Part shown: one piece after another, positions 48,755 through 64,000 of the stretch
Numbering within the stretch: position 1 is the stretch's first letter
Layout of the letters: every line of letters starts with the position of its first letter
NCBI GenBank assembly: GCA_008704415.1
Contig: VXIS01000041.1
Coordinates: forward strand, 1-64,000
Source: Sphaerosporella brunnea
Taxonomy: Eukaryota; Ascomycota; Pezizomycetes; Pezizales; Pyronemataceae
Reading direction: 5' to 3'
Length of the DNA: 64,000 nt
The notes under the pieces: model-generated
What the model was told of the DNA's origin: nothing
Seen by the model: the letters and a program-made list of their open reading frames with translations, nothing else
The model's database searches: none
Made by a program: the position numbers and the translations under genes

Positions 48755-49570
48755 CTAATCATCCCTCCTCCGCTTCTTCTCACCGCCTCCCGGGCTGGGG
48801 GAGCGGGAAACACTCCTCTTGTCTCTCCCACGGATCTTCAGCCACTTCTTCATAGCCAACTCGAGTTCGCGCTCGAGATCCTTGCTCGGCTCCTTGCGGT
48901 GGATGAAGTTGCAGAAGCCGCCGCGCACGCAGCCCTCGCCCGAGTTCAGGCGGCAGCAGGCCTCGCGGAAGTCGGTCACGGGAGACAACTCGCAGTAGAT
49001 AGGGCGGGCGGCGTACCAGCGGGCGTTCAGGGCGTCGCAAGCGGTCTGAGCGTCTTCTTCGTATTTGAAGCGAGCGTAGACGTTGCCGATTAAGTCTTAT
49101 TACACGGGGGGGTATTAGCTAGCTAGCTTCTTCACTCCTCGCTTTTTTTTTTTTTTTGAGGGGGGGACGGGGGGAGGACAACGAACGATCATTGTTGTTA
49201 TCGCAAACAACCACCTCCTCGACCTCGCCGTACTTGCACATCTCGCAGAAGAAGTCCTCGTAGAAGGCGTCGAAATGGTTCTGCAGCTGCGACGCGTTCA
49301 TCTTGTTTTTGGGGTCGAACGCCGGGTTCTGGTACAGGTTCGGCAGCAGGATCGTCTGGCTGTACGACGGCTTCACGTGCTTGCGCGAGCACCGGTCGCC
49401 GTGCCGGCACGCTCCGATTTTGTAGTAGAAGGAACCTATGGATAGAACCCGCCGATGTTAGCTGGGATGGCATGTTGTGGAGCTGGGGAGAGATCAATCG
49501 CGCCCATAGAATACATACAGTTGACTTTGTCCTGCTCCGTTCCGAAGATGGAGGCTAGGTAGTTCGCCAT
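48755..49570 (-). CDS. U2AF small subunit (U2AF35-like splicing factor)
   Basis: This subunit recognises the AG at 3' splice sites with its U2AF large-subunit partner. Exons: 49570-49519, 49435-49187 and 49095-48755; the frame closes at 213 residues. It starts [25 protein letters not shown], then a first CCCH zinc finger (C-ACRHGDRC-RKH), a U2AF-homology motif (LQNHFDAFYEDF, EVVVCDNN, GNVYARF), a second CCCH finger (CCRLNSGEGCVRGGFCNFIH) and a short basic/serine tail ending KKRRRDD. Length and order match S. pombe U2AF23. It diverges from swi5 with only 174 bp between start codons. Identification is secure. Confidence 0.95.
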
Positions 49571-49744
49571 TTTGTCGTCGGGAAGGCGGTGGTGTGAAGG
49601 TGATTCGGGAGGTCGTTGGTGCAGTGGCGCGACAAGGTGTCGTCGCGCTTCAGAACTTGGATCGCGACTTCTAGAAGTTTACCCGGCACATGGAAATCAT
49701 TGCTTACTTAGTCAACCGCGCGCAACCTTCACAACACCACCACC
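49571..49744. promoter_or_regulatory. Compact bidirectional promoter, U2AF small subunit / swi5
   Basis: Only 174 bases separate the two outward-facing start codons. All regulatory sequence for both 5' ends must lie here or overlap transcribed sequence. I see no recognisable TATA box. Confidence 0.6.
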
Positions 49745-50090
49745 ATGTCCTCCCCCTCCGTTTCCGCACGAGAAAAAAAACTCGTACCCCCCCTTTACCG
49801 CCCGCTCCCGCCCCCCCGGCTCTAACACAGCATAGACAAAGCTAGCCGCCAGCAACGCAGCGCTCACGGCCGAGCTCGCGGGGCTACGCGAAGCCCTCGC
49901 GGGGGAGTCGCAGAAGCTTACGAACCCGGAGGGCGCCGGCGTCGATACCGTGCGGCACCACATCGCCTTGCTACATGAGTACAACGAGGTCAAGGATGTG
50001 GCGTTGGGGCTGTTGGCGCTTGTGGCTGAGGCGCGCGGCGTTACGCTGGCGAGTGTGGCGGCCGAGTTTGGCGTTCAGGTGGGGGAGTAG
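49745..50090 (+). CDS. swi5: Swi5/Sae3-type recombination mediator
   Basis: This small protein works with Sfr1 to load Rad51 or Dmc1 in homologous recombination. Two exons, 49745-49783 and 49836-50090, give 97 residues. The intron has donor GTACCC, a branch-like TCTAACAC and acceptor CATAG. The conserved C-terminal block reads HHIALLHEYNEVKDV, then LALVAEARGV and EFGV, the standard Swi5 signature. A coiled-coil-like leucine/alanine-rich segment (LTAELAGLREALAG) precedes it. G+C content is high. A gene this small and split is easily missed. Confidence 0.85.
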
Positions 50091-50375
50091 AAGATCACCT
50101 GAAAAAACAAAAACGTCTGCTTCGATATAATTATCACATATATCCCGGGGCGGAATAAAAGCATATCCCATCTTCGTCCAATCAAAAGCATCAAAAAAAA
50201 CAAGGACAGCCAAAAGATGCAAAAACTACTGACATAGTATGTAATGAGCAAAAAAGAAAAACAAGCAGTCAAAACAACCAACGCCGCCCGTATGCCAGCC
50301 CAGCAAGAAAGAAAGTAAAGAAAAAAGAACAAAATCATCCAAGAATGCTCAGTGATGGTATTATACAACAACGAT

Positions 50376-52996
50376 CTACAGCTGCCCCTCAAATTTGTTG
50401 CCCACAGCTTGCGCCGCCTTGCGCTCCGCCAGCCTCTTCGCCTTCCTCTCGGAAATTCGACGCTCTGCAGCCGCCTGGCGCGCCGGATCCGCAAATACTC
50501 CCTCCTTCTTAGTAGCAGCCTCTGCTGGCTTCTTGACCCCGAAGTTGCGGCGTTTCACGGCCTGGGGTGGCGAGATATCCCAATTCACAACACTGGGACG
50601 AGGACTAGCCTTCAGGCGGCGCATATTGGCAAAACTCTCATCTAGAACGCCAAAGTCGTCTTTAGGTGTGGATGAATTCTCCATGGGCTGCGGAGCAGGC
50701 GCAGGAAGCGGTGGCAGGAAGAGAGACGAATCGATAATGTCATCGTAAGGCTTTTGGATGGGCTCAAAAGTGATTGGGGGGGACTTGAGTTGTTTTCGAG
50801 AGGAAGCATGGCTAGCGGTTGATTGTCTCCGTTTATCGCCGCGGTCGTACGTGCGATCAATTGCCGAGTCATCGCTGATGGGAGACGCGGTAGATTTGGC
50901 TGCCGGAACAGCCGTCTCACCTTGCTTTTGCGGCGGGGTCGCTTTCTGTTCCACAGCAAGCGAGATCCTCGATTGCGTCGAAGTGCGCCGTGACCGCAAT
51001 GGAGCATCTTGCTTGCTCTCGAGCTGCTCACGCAGGCTTGCGATCTCTTCCTTCGCTTTGCGCAGCTCTTGTGTTGTGGCACGATGCTTCTTCTGCCACT
51101 CGTCGTGGTCAGCGTCAATGGAGAACTGAGCCTTTACTTCAAGATCCCTGATGGCATCTTGCAGCCGCTTAGTCTCCTGTTCGAGGTCCTTCTTCTCCAG
51201 TTCCTCACTCGAGACCCTCGCCTTGAGATCCGCGATTTCCGAACGCAGGGTCTTCTCCGCCTCGCGACGCTCTTTCGAAGCCTCGGCCGCTTTGTTCCGC
51301 ATCTCGGCCTTGAGATCGCGCTTCTCTTTCTCCAATTCGTCGATTTGTTCGCGTAAGCGATTTTCCGTGGCAGAACGAGCGCTGGGACGGCTGACAGTTG
51401 ATTCGTCGCCCACGCATTTCATCCGTTCCAGTTGTGCCTCTAAGTTCTCCTTTTCTTTCTCGAGAATCGAGATGCGCGACTTGTGGTTTCTGCATTCCAC
51501 TCGGAGAGGTCCTAGCTCCTTGACCTCAAGTCTAGCCTTCCTCAGCTTGGCTTTCAGCTCCTCCACCTCCGCTGATTCCGCCTCTCCATAGGGGTGACCG
51601 TCTGGAAGCATGGGCATGGTCATGGAAAGCTCTGCAATTCTTTCTTCGCGGGTGTTGAGCAGGCCCTCCAAAGACTTCAATCTTGCCTCGTAATCTTCGA
51701 TCACAGTTTGCATCCTGCTCATCTCAGATTCATACGCCTTGATGGTATTCTCCTTCTCCGCGAGCATGCGCATTGCATCAGAAAGCGCGGCGCCCTCAGT
51801 CGGAAATGCAGAGACCTGATGGAGGCGTTTAATCTCATCCTTGAGGAGCTTATTCTTTTGGGTATACTCGCGGAGCTTCTCACAGAGACTGACGCAATAC
51901 TCGTCCTTGCGCTGAGCGTATTCGATAGCCAGGTTGCACCTTTGACGTAGCTTGTCTACTTTAATTAATGCCAATCCCTCGAGGCTTTCCGCGTGTTCTT
52001 TCCAGTACTGGCCTGATGCTGATTTGGGAGCGCTCATATCGGTTGTCAGCTCGCCGTCGTGAAGAATCTGCATATCCTCATTGTCGTCATCGGAAGCCTC
52101 ATCAAGGATATCTTGGATCCGGGTGGACTCAGTCACTTCGAATGTCAATGCGCGTTTTTTAGAAGCTTTGTTGATTGGAAGTGAGGTCTCCTCGAGGGAG
52201 CCCGAAGAACGCTTCGGAGCGCCGCTTTTGGGAGTCCAAGGGCTGGGAAACTTCCCGGGGAAATCGGTTGGAAGCCCAGACTTCGCTTGCCCCCCCTTGT
52301 TCTTATCCTCTTTCTTGATTGCACAGTCGAATGTTACCGCTTTCCTCTGCCGCATCGCGGTCCCGGGTGTCATCAAGATACCTTTTGTGGGCGACACTGG
52401 CCGAGTTGGAGTTTGAGCCAGATCCTTGGGAAGCTCGGTGATTTTGGCCGATTTCGAATCGAAAAGGTTGCCATTGTGAGATGCAAGCTTGAATGGAGGA
52501 GGCGCCTCTGCAGGTTCGTCAGGTTTGGGCTCGTCGAGCTTTTGCCTTCGAGCAGGGCGTGCGGGCGTCGGTTCCAGCTCCGGCTCATCGTAATGCAGAC
52601 CATAACCTCGCCTTCGAGGCGCAGCTTTGCTCTTGTCTCCATCTTGCTTCTCCTTCGAAGCCGCCTCAGCTGCAGCCTTGGCCTTGTTCTCTTCAGTCGG
52701 TGTGACGGGTCTCTCGTCTGTTTTCCTCGGCCTTATCAGTCGCGTCCGTTGCTTCGGGGCCGGTGTTCCAAAAAGTGCTGTACGGAATGCCTTGACTGCG
52801 AACAATGGGGCTGGCGTCGGGGGTGGTTGCTCGTATTCTGTAAATGTCTCTGTATCATAGGCTCAGTATGGTCTCTCGAAACCCTTGAAGACCGGATACC
52901 TTCGACTACAACAGGCGGTGGTGTAAGCGGCTGTTCAGGTTCTTTGTTTTGCGGCTGCGGAACCGCGCCGCCGCCTCCTGTTAGCCAACTGAGCAT
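50376..52996 (-). CDS. cut12: Spindle pole body protein Cut12-like
   Basis: Cut12 proteins sit at the spindle pole body and set the level of Polo kinase activity at mitotic entry. Exons 52996-52900 and 52849-50376, with a 50-nt intron, give 856 residues starting MLSWLTGGGGAVPQPQ. The family mark is KGILMTPGTA (about 188-197), followed at once by RKAVTF (about 201-206), which fits the KVxF docking consensus for protein phosphatase 1, known to bind Cut12. Residues about 270-620 are heptad-rich coiled coil (KLREYTQKNKLLKDEIKRL and similar). The C-terminus is basic and ends RKAAQAVGNKFEGQL. Family is well supported by the motif and layout. Confidence 0.85.
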
Positions 52997-53639
52997 AGTG
53001 ATGTTTATCCAAGCCACCAAAAAAAAAGACACGAGACAAAAATCTGATATCAGTCGACGCGTGCCCCGGGTTCCTTCGTGGCGGTACAAGTCGAAGGCGA
53101 GGTGTTGAGAAGAGGATGTTTTTTTCCCGGGGGGGAGACGCGCAAAGGAAAAGTCACGACAACACTCATCTCGTTTGTTTATGTCAACACGGCCGTTGTC
53201 TTGGCGGCAACCGCATTTTCGTCTCATCATGCCGAAGGATTGAGTACGAATGAAGTACTTTGCATATGCTTGCAGAAAAGAAAACTCGGCCCTCGCTAAA
53301 TTGCTATTGACAAGAAGTTTCAAATGTACGAGTACAGAAAGCTGCGGAGAAGCCAATTCATTGTACCTTTCTCCATCTGAAAGTATCTACATACCTAATA
53401 CGGGTTGATGAGACGTCTCGACTCTCGAGACTCGAGAAATCAACACAAGCTCTGACTGTCGGGAGAGGACGCTAGAGGCTAATATAGAGTCATTTTCGTT
53501 TATGTATAGGTGCTTTCCAACCATCTGGACGGCCGCGAGACCAAAAAGGTGACGTCACTGACGTTGCGAGTGACCTTTTATGACCGCTCGTGTTAGCTTG
53601 GCTTAGGCTTTGAGCTGGCTTCAAATCTAGGGTCGCACA
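52997..53639. other. Intergenic upstream of cut12
   Basis: There is no gene. It holds the cut12 promoter and a gagtctcgag-type local inverted repeat near 53415-53435. Confidence 0.5.
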
Positions 53640-53765
53640 CAGACAATCAACCTGATTACCAACAAACAAAGGGACCCGGCCAATCGTAGGATGGAAGCAG
53701 AGCAGATTGCGGATTGAACTCTCATCGGTACTTCGGCCCCGTTTGGATGGGCTGCCGTTTCGGTA
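53640..53765 (-). repeat. Degenerate dispersed repeat, copy B, left part
   Basis: Read with 56768-56930, this forms one repeat split by two insertions. The junction cggtttcg-type sequence, joined across the TA, reproduces the uninterrupted copy at about 33,905-33,940. Confidence 0.6.
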
Positions 53766-53976
53766 CTATCGCGTGGCCCCCAATGTCGTTTTTTCCCCAA
53801 TGTCGCGCTGAAAAGTACGCCGGCTGGCTCAGAAATACGCATGGCAACGGGCAACGTTTCTGAGTGGTGGTTGCTACGCGAGGTCCCCGCCAAAGCTGCC
53901 CGCGTATTTCTCAGCCAGCCAGCGTACTTTTCAGCGCGACACTGGGGAGAAAACGACATTGGGGGCCACGCGATAG
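53766..53976. mobile_element. 211-bp MITE with about 75-bp inverted repeats
   Basis: Both ends begin ctatcgcgtggcccccaatg and stay paired for about 75 bases with few mismatches. The flanks are TA (53764-53765 and 53977-53978). It has no coding capacity. Its repeats are unrelated to those of the adjoining transposon, so another transposase must have moved it. Its right TA is also the left TA of that transposon. Confidence 0.8.
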
Positions 53977-54200
53977 TATGGTGCCGGACGCCTGTAAACC
54001 ACACCAACTAAAGCCCGGGTAAATTTTGTTTCACAGTGTGAAACAAGGTGGCGGTGCGGCCTCGCTCGCTTGGCCTCAGCGATCGCAGTGGAGCAACTCC
54101 GGACTCTGATTGAGGAGACAATGGCGCGCTACCAAACCTGCCCAAGCTGCACTGATAGGTATATTGACAAAGAATTCCGTTATGTACAAAGAAAAAAAAG

Positions 54201-54302
54201 CAGTGCGAAAACGCCGCTCCTCAACAGGAAAAAACAGTGCGAAAACTCCGCTCCTCAACAGGAAAAAACAAAAGCAGTGCGAAAACTCCGCACCTCAACA
54301 GG
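54201..54302 (+). repeat. Three-unit tandem repeat at the transposase 3' end
   Basis: Units begin cagtgcgaaaac at 54201, 54235 and 54275 and are 34, 40 and about 28 nt long. The last unit runs into the transposase stop codon (54295-54297). Confidence 0.85.
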
Positions 54303-56578
54303 CACCCGCAAAAACACGACGGTGGCTCTTGTACGCTTTTTGCTGGAATGCTTCAGTGCCATAACGCTCCTCAGACGCGTAAATCTGACAGATTCTCTCG
54401 GCCTTTTCGAAATACTTCAGAATCCGCGTTCGAGGAATGGAGGATTGAGCTTGTGGGATAGTTTTGCGTAGCGCTGAAAGACTGTAGCCGCAGTTTTTTC
54501 GTGTAAACACCTTCGTCGCTCCCCAATAATATTCGATGGGATTAGTTTCCGGGTGAAATTTGGGGAGAATAATACACAGGTGTCCACGAGAGATAATTGC
54601 TTCTTCCAGCTCGGACTTTTGTTCGCGAAAATCCTGCTCTTGAGAAATTATGCCCCTTGCACAATGGGTACAGCGGCCCAAGCAGGCGGGATCAACATTT
54701 CCGTCAGATTTGTGACACTGAACCCGCATGCCCTTCCGCCATAGTCCACGTTCCGTTAGGATTTCTCTGAGGCCGCGTGACTTTCCATCAGCGTCCGTCA
54801 TCTTTTGTGGTCGATTGTTGCGATAGTCAAAGGTATCACGAACGTTGGTACCTTTTCCGGGATTTAAAGCAATATTTTGAGCTAGAAGGGCATCGTCGCG
54901 GTATGACAAATGGATAGTGGCGTTATCAAATACGAATAGAGCTTTGCAGCCGGGATAGGCTGCTTCAAACAATGGGATCGCCGCAAGAATGGTCTGCGCG
55001 CGCAGCAATTCTCCATTAAACCAAGTATCGCCGCCACATTCAAGCTGTACTTGCGCGGCGTAGCGGTCCTTGCGAAGTCCTTCTTTAACGCCCCAGTTGG
55101 AAAGGTCTTGTTCGTGTAACGTACGTGGAGCCTTTAAAGGACCACCCGGTGTCATGAAGTCAGACACCATTATTCCAGGACCTCGTCCTTTCTTTCGCAA
55201 GGGCTGGTTTGTTTCGCTACACCAAATCTGATGGCGGCCATCATTGGCGTTGTAGGTGCACTCATCTTGGTAGACAGGAATAATGTCATGCTCGTCGGTT
55301 GGTGTAATCGTAATGGGATCCTGATTGGAATATTCTTTCTCTGGAATGCCTGCAAGGCGGTACTCTTCTTCTGCATCAAGAATGGCTGTGTACCATACGG
55401 CCCACGGAATAAATGATGGCTGCAGCGATTCGATTGTCGGAAGGAAAACTGTTTGACGGTAGGCAACCACATCCTCGCGCTCATGCCCATCTTGAAACAG
55501 TCCTTTTCGTGCGTCTTGCCATTTAAGACCAGCCTTTTCACTCAGCCATTTGCGACAGGCTCGGCTGCTGATAGCCTTTTTGACGGATTGTCGTTCCTCA
55601 ACCAGCGTCCCATCTGCTGAGCTTGAAAGCTTCGTCTTTCGCCAGTACTCCACAACAGCCTGAGCTAAGTTTTCGGAGTCTAACTTGTCTCCAACTCTTG
55701 CCATATGCTCACGCATTGCCAGCAGGGTACCCTCGTCCTGAAGTTTTCCGCGTACCTTGACATTTCGGCCTTGTTTACCTGCTACATAGCAGCGGTTTCT
55801 CACCCATTGCCTTTCCTGCTGGCAGATTCGGCGCGCTGTATGGCGAGATTTTCCCTGCCCAAATGCAAGCACTTCTGCTAACAAAACGCGGTTACCATTC
55901 TTTGCCTGGGCGCGCAGGCCTGACATCCGCTTTCCCCTCAGGATATCAAGCTGCCGCTCCATAAAGCGCATAATCTGAAGGCACCGTTTATAGTCTTGTC
56001 CCCCTCGTCGAAGAGCGCACTTATCAGCCCGAAGAACACGCTTAATATCAAAAATGGCTGCGATTATGTGGTCAGTTATCGCCAAAGTCTTTGCACTCTA
56101 CTGACTCACCATCGGTCAGCAAAATTTCCTTTATATCCCGCTGGTTTGGACCTTTTTTGACCCGTGGCCAGGAGGATTTTGCCCGTGCAAGTACATCTGC
56201 CAGCTCTATTCTGCGCCTCTGTAGCCGCTGATAGTCTGTTTCCTTTGTTGGAGGGTTCAGTGGGTCGACGCGTCTGGGAAGCTGTTGGGGCCTGGAGGGC
56301 TGCAGGCACTCTGGGGGCTCGGCGGGCTCGGTGGAGGGGCTTGAGGGTGGCCGTGGCAGCGGCGGAGCATCGACCATAATCGTGTCCGGGTTTGCTGATG
56401 CTCCTCCTGCTTGCGCTTTCCTCCTCCTCCATAACGTTGTTCTTGATGGCCCCGCATCAGTTTGGGGGCGTTGGGTGACGGGGTTCGATGCTGCAGCTGC
56501 TTCCGCTCTCCTTCTTCTCCTCCACAAAGTTGTTCTTGACGGGTCGGAGTGCGCTTGGGGGCGATCAGTTCGGGCCAT
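54295..56578 (-). CDS. DDE transposase with one intron
   Basis: The transposase cuts and joins the ends of its element. Exons 56578-56110 and 56057-54295, joined by a 52-nt intron (GTGAGT, branch AACTGAC, acceptor CGCAG), give 743 residues without a break. The N-terminal part carries two copies of PSRTTLWRRR, probably a basic DNA-binding region, and a proline-rich linker. The catalytic residues appear as D in YQDECTYN (about 421), D in FVFDNATIH (about 534) and E in NPIEYYWG (about 665). Between the second D and the E lies a cysteine insert (C-x10-C-x3-C-x2-C, about 604-622) that could bind zinc. This is the large DDE_3-like transposase type seen widely in fungi. The translation start is the first ATG of the open frame, and its length relative to relatives is not checked. 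Confidence 0.88.
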
Positions 56579-56767
56579 AATGAGACGGCAAACTGCTGGT
56601 CTTCACGCGACGCGAAATATTCAAAATGCGCCACATAGAACCCGCGCAAGACCGAGCAAGGCCGAGCGAGGCCGCACCTCTGTCGTCACTTGCCACATTG
56701 TTTCACACTGTGAAACAAAATTTACCCGGGCTTTAGTTGGTGTGGTTTACAGGCGTCCGGCACCATA

Positions 56768-56930
56768 GCGGTTCTAGTGTCGGCATCGGTTCCCCATTTT
56801 CAACACACCGACGCCGTATTTCCAATTTGAAATCATACCGGAGCCGAAGCATTTACAGAGACAGTGTTTGGCGACACACTATACTTTCCGACCTGACCTC
56901 TCGACGACCCATCTTCCCCAATCGCGACTG
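56768..56930 (+). repeat. Degenerate dispersed repeat, copy B, right part
   Basis: Positions 56800-56885 match the reverse complement of 32345-32425. The shared frame encodes RRRISNL, then YRSRSI and SVWRHT. It continues the sequence interrupted at 53765. Confidence 0.6.
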
Positions 56931-57272
56931 AGGATAGAGGTTTTTATTATTATTATGATAATAGGTTTCAAGCTAATATACAGCGAGGCCAACTTTGCAT
57001 AAAACTTCGGGTGTAAGAATGTTGTCGCTGTCGCTGTTGCAGGCAGGTTCAGTGTGTGGATTCATGGCAAGGAGAGCTCGAGTGGTTGGTTGCGCCCGGT
57101 TTTGGAGAGAAACTGACCTCTTGAGGCCAGTACGAGTTCCTACCCTCACAGTTCTGGTTTTGGTCGGTTTTTCACTTTCTCATAGTGGTCAACCAAACGA
57201 ACTTCAAAGCGCCCGAGGTGGCGCTGTGCCACAAATTGCCATTAAGCCACCGTCTTGGCGGCGACTCCTGAA

Positions 57273-58356
57273 CTAAATGAACCAATCCCAAACAAACACG
57301 ACGCTGCAAAACACCACAATTCCAAGAAATGCAGATCTAGCAAAGCTAGCTTTCTCGCTCGCCTTTTTTAGCTCTTTGTTGCCTCTTTCTATATTCTCGG
57401 TGGTATTTAGGGAATCCATTATCAGGTTGTCAATGTGCACGTTCTGTGTCGCCAGGTTTGTGGCCAGCTGTGTTTGCAGTTCCGATATCTCGAGAAGCGA
57501 CGATTCCGCAGTGCTTTACAAGTTAGACAACAATAACGGTGATCACATAGTGAAACATACCGAACTTGTTCCAGCGTGTCCTCGTAGTGCTTCAGCATGC
57601 CCTCATTCTCTTTTTCAAAGATACGCAATTGATCCGGACTCAAAGCCTCGACCTCTCTTCTCTCCTCCTCCTCGAGATTCACCCTTGCCGCACCAGCCAC
57701 CTTTACTCCCGCCGGCGCCTTGTGCAGCAAACTCTTCCCCCTCTCAATCTGTCTCTGCAAACGAATCTCCTGGCGCTCTCTTTGCTCCTCGCTTGCTTTC
57801 TCCAGCCTATTCTTAAGGAACCAAATAAGGCTTTCTCTGTGGGCGGCGACTATTTTCATAGCCGCCTCCTCCCTTTCCTTCGCGCTCTCATCCCCCCATA
57901 AGCTCTTGAGACTGGAATGCTTCTTTTGAAATATTTTCGTTTCCGTCTGAACGCGCACCTTCTCGGCCGATTCGAGCCGCAATATCAATGAGAGAGTCGA
58001 CCGGATTATCTTCTTGGTCTCGGCATCGAGTGCGTCACGCTGCGCATCCGTGAGATATGCGCCGGTGGTGCTGCTCGTGGGGAGTCGACTAACGGGTGCC
58101 CGCGCGGTAGAGAGGTAGGATTGTCGCGTGGATTGCAGGTGTCGAGTGAGTGAGGCGATATGGGTAGCCTGCAGCGCACTGCGGGTTAGTTACGGAGCTG
58201 GCAACCTGGGGACAGCTGTCTGGCCCGCTCACGTACTATCCGGTAGGCTTCTTTCAGAAACTCGTCTGCTGGTGCTGGAGGTTGTCGGTTGGGCGGTATT
58301 GGAGCTGCCGATCTTTGGGTGAGAAGCGTCGAGAAAAGCGGCGTTATATCGGACAT
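57273..58356 (-). CDS. ufe1: ER t-SNARE Ufe1 (syntaxin 18)
   Basis: Ufe1 is the Qa-SNARE for Golgi-to-ER vesicle fusion. Exons: 58356-58237, 58168-57561 and 57513-57273; 322 residues. The N-terminus MSDITPLFSTLLTQRS matches the syntaxin-18 N-terminal domain. Helical segments (TKKIIRSTLSLILRLE, WFLKNRLEKASEEQRERQ) follow. The SNARE motif runs about 225-290 (LLEISELQTQLATNLATQ, DNLIMDSLNTTENIERGN). A single tail anchor closes the protein (SAFLGIVVFCSVVFVWDWFI). The second intron has a 47-nt span with GTATGT and TCTAACTTG. The divergent neighbour is GCN2. Identification is strong. Confidence 0.92.
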
Positions 58357-58840
58357 GGTTGTTTGCGCAGACAATGGTGTGGTTGTTGTTTTTGTTGCTA
58401 TGCTGGAAGGTTTGGATGACACCTTGCCTTGTTTCGAATTAAGCAAATGGTGGAGCACGTGAGAAACTCGTATCACTCACTTGCTGCAGCCACCGCTTCC
58501 AACAACATCATAACCACCTCCCAACCACATCACCAACCTACCACCTCTCACTGTTCCTCGACACGAACGAGGAACCTTTATATACCCATTATATTCAACA
58601 ACGGTTATCGCATCACTTCCATGTCCGTCCGCCGCTTCTAGAGCTGCGGCTTAGAGGCTGCTTTTGCGTCAACGAAGATCATCATCTCTGCCACACTGTC
58701 GAACTAAGATACTTTACCTACAAATAACTCGAATCCGACGAAAAAAAAAAATCCAAACAAAAAACACTCCCTTCGATAAGAGAAAAGAGATATAGATCTT
58801 CGCATTCAACGCACGTACAAACTCAGGACTGAACCTAAGC
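58357..58840. promoter_or_regulatory. Bidirectional promoter region, ufe1 / GCN2
   Basis: 484 bases separate the two outward start codons. It contains CA-rich leader sequence and an A run near 58740-58752 before the GCN2 ATG. No specific binding sites are claimed. Confidence 0.5.

Positions 58841-64000
<5,160 letters not shown>

Larger units (their letters stand above)
53979..56765. mobile_element. Complete DDE transposon, Tc1/mariner superfamily
   Basis: The element is about 2.79 kb, flanked by TA on both sides (53977-53978 and 56766-56767). The first 68 bases (tggtgccggacgcctg onward, 53979-54046) are repeated exactly in inverse at 56698-56765. Each terminal repeat ends with a palindrome, tgtttcacagtgtgaaaca, a plausible transposase-binding site. 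A degenerate continuation (gtgcggcctcgctcg) lies just inside both ends. It carries one intact transposase gene and a short tandem array. Identical ends and an open gene point to recent activity. Confidence 0.9.

Overview
This window is nuclear DNA of a filamentous ascomycete (Pezizomycotina). Genes are interrupted by short GT-AG introns, mostly 47-105 nt, with CTRAY-type branch points, and they encode typical fungal proteins. Tc1/mariner-class DNA transposons and MITEs sit between genes. I cannot name the genus.

Left end (1-9990). Positions 6100-9990 are ordinary sequence carrying a Ran1/Ksp1-like protein kinase on the minus strand. Positions 1-6065 are an inverted copy of that same stretch, crowded with small insertions and deletions, and the two arms meet at a palindrome centre near 6083. 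This looks most like a fold-back long read at a contig end. No ORF in 1-6065 should be taken as a gene.

Middle (10-53 kb). In order: utr4 (enolase-phosphatase of methionine salvage, with its catalytic motif apparently split over 3- and 5-nt exons); a gene-poor 6 kb; a 1460-residue AT-hook protein with an internal duplication; a secreted GH5 glucanase with a CBM_X2 module; a four-TM membrane protein; a decayed cwc2 splicing-factor pseudogene next to old repeats; rad23; tif6; a full-length P-glycoprotein-type ABC transporter; a MITE and a truncated transposon; a divergent pair, U2AF small subunit and swi5; and cut12 (spindle pole body).

Right end (53.6-64 kb). An old repeat was entered by a MITE at a TA, and a 2.8-kb DDE transposon with perfect 68-bp inverted repeats and an intact, intron-containing transposase then used the MITE's right-hand TA. 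A related copy of the old repeat at 33.9 kb has neither insertion. Ufe1 (ER t-SNARE) and GCN2 (eIF2alpha kinase, cut by the window edge) follow, transcribed divergently.

Most genes are housekeeping: splicing, translation control, ubiquitin/DNA repair, mitosis and secretion. I see no biosynthetic cluster, CRISPR array, tRNA or rRNA. Short exons are frequent (3, 5, 11, 17 and 18 nt), so automatic gene models here should be checked.
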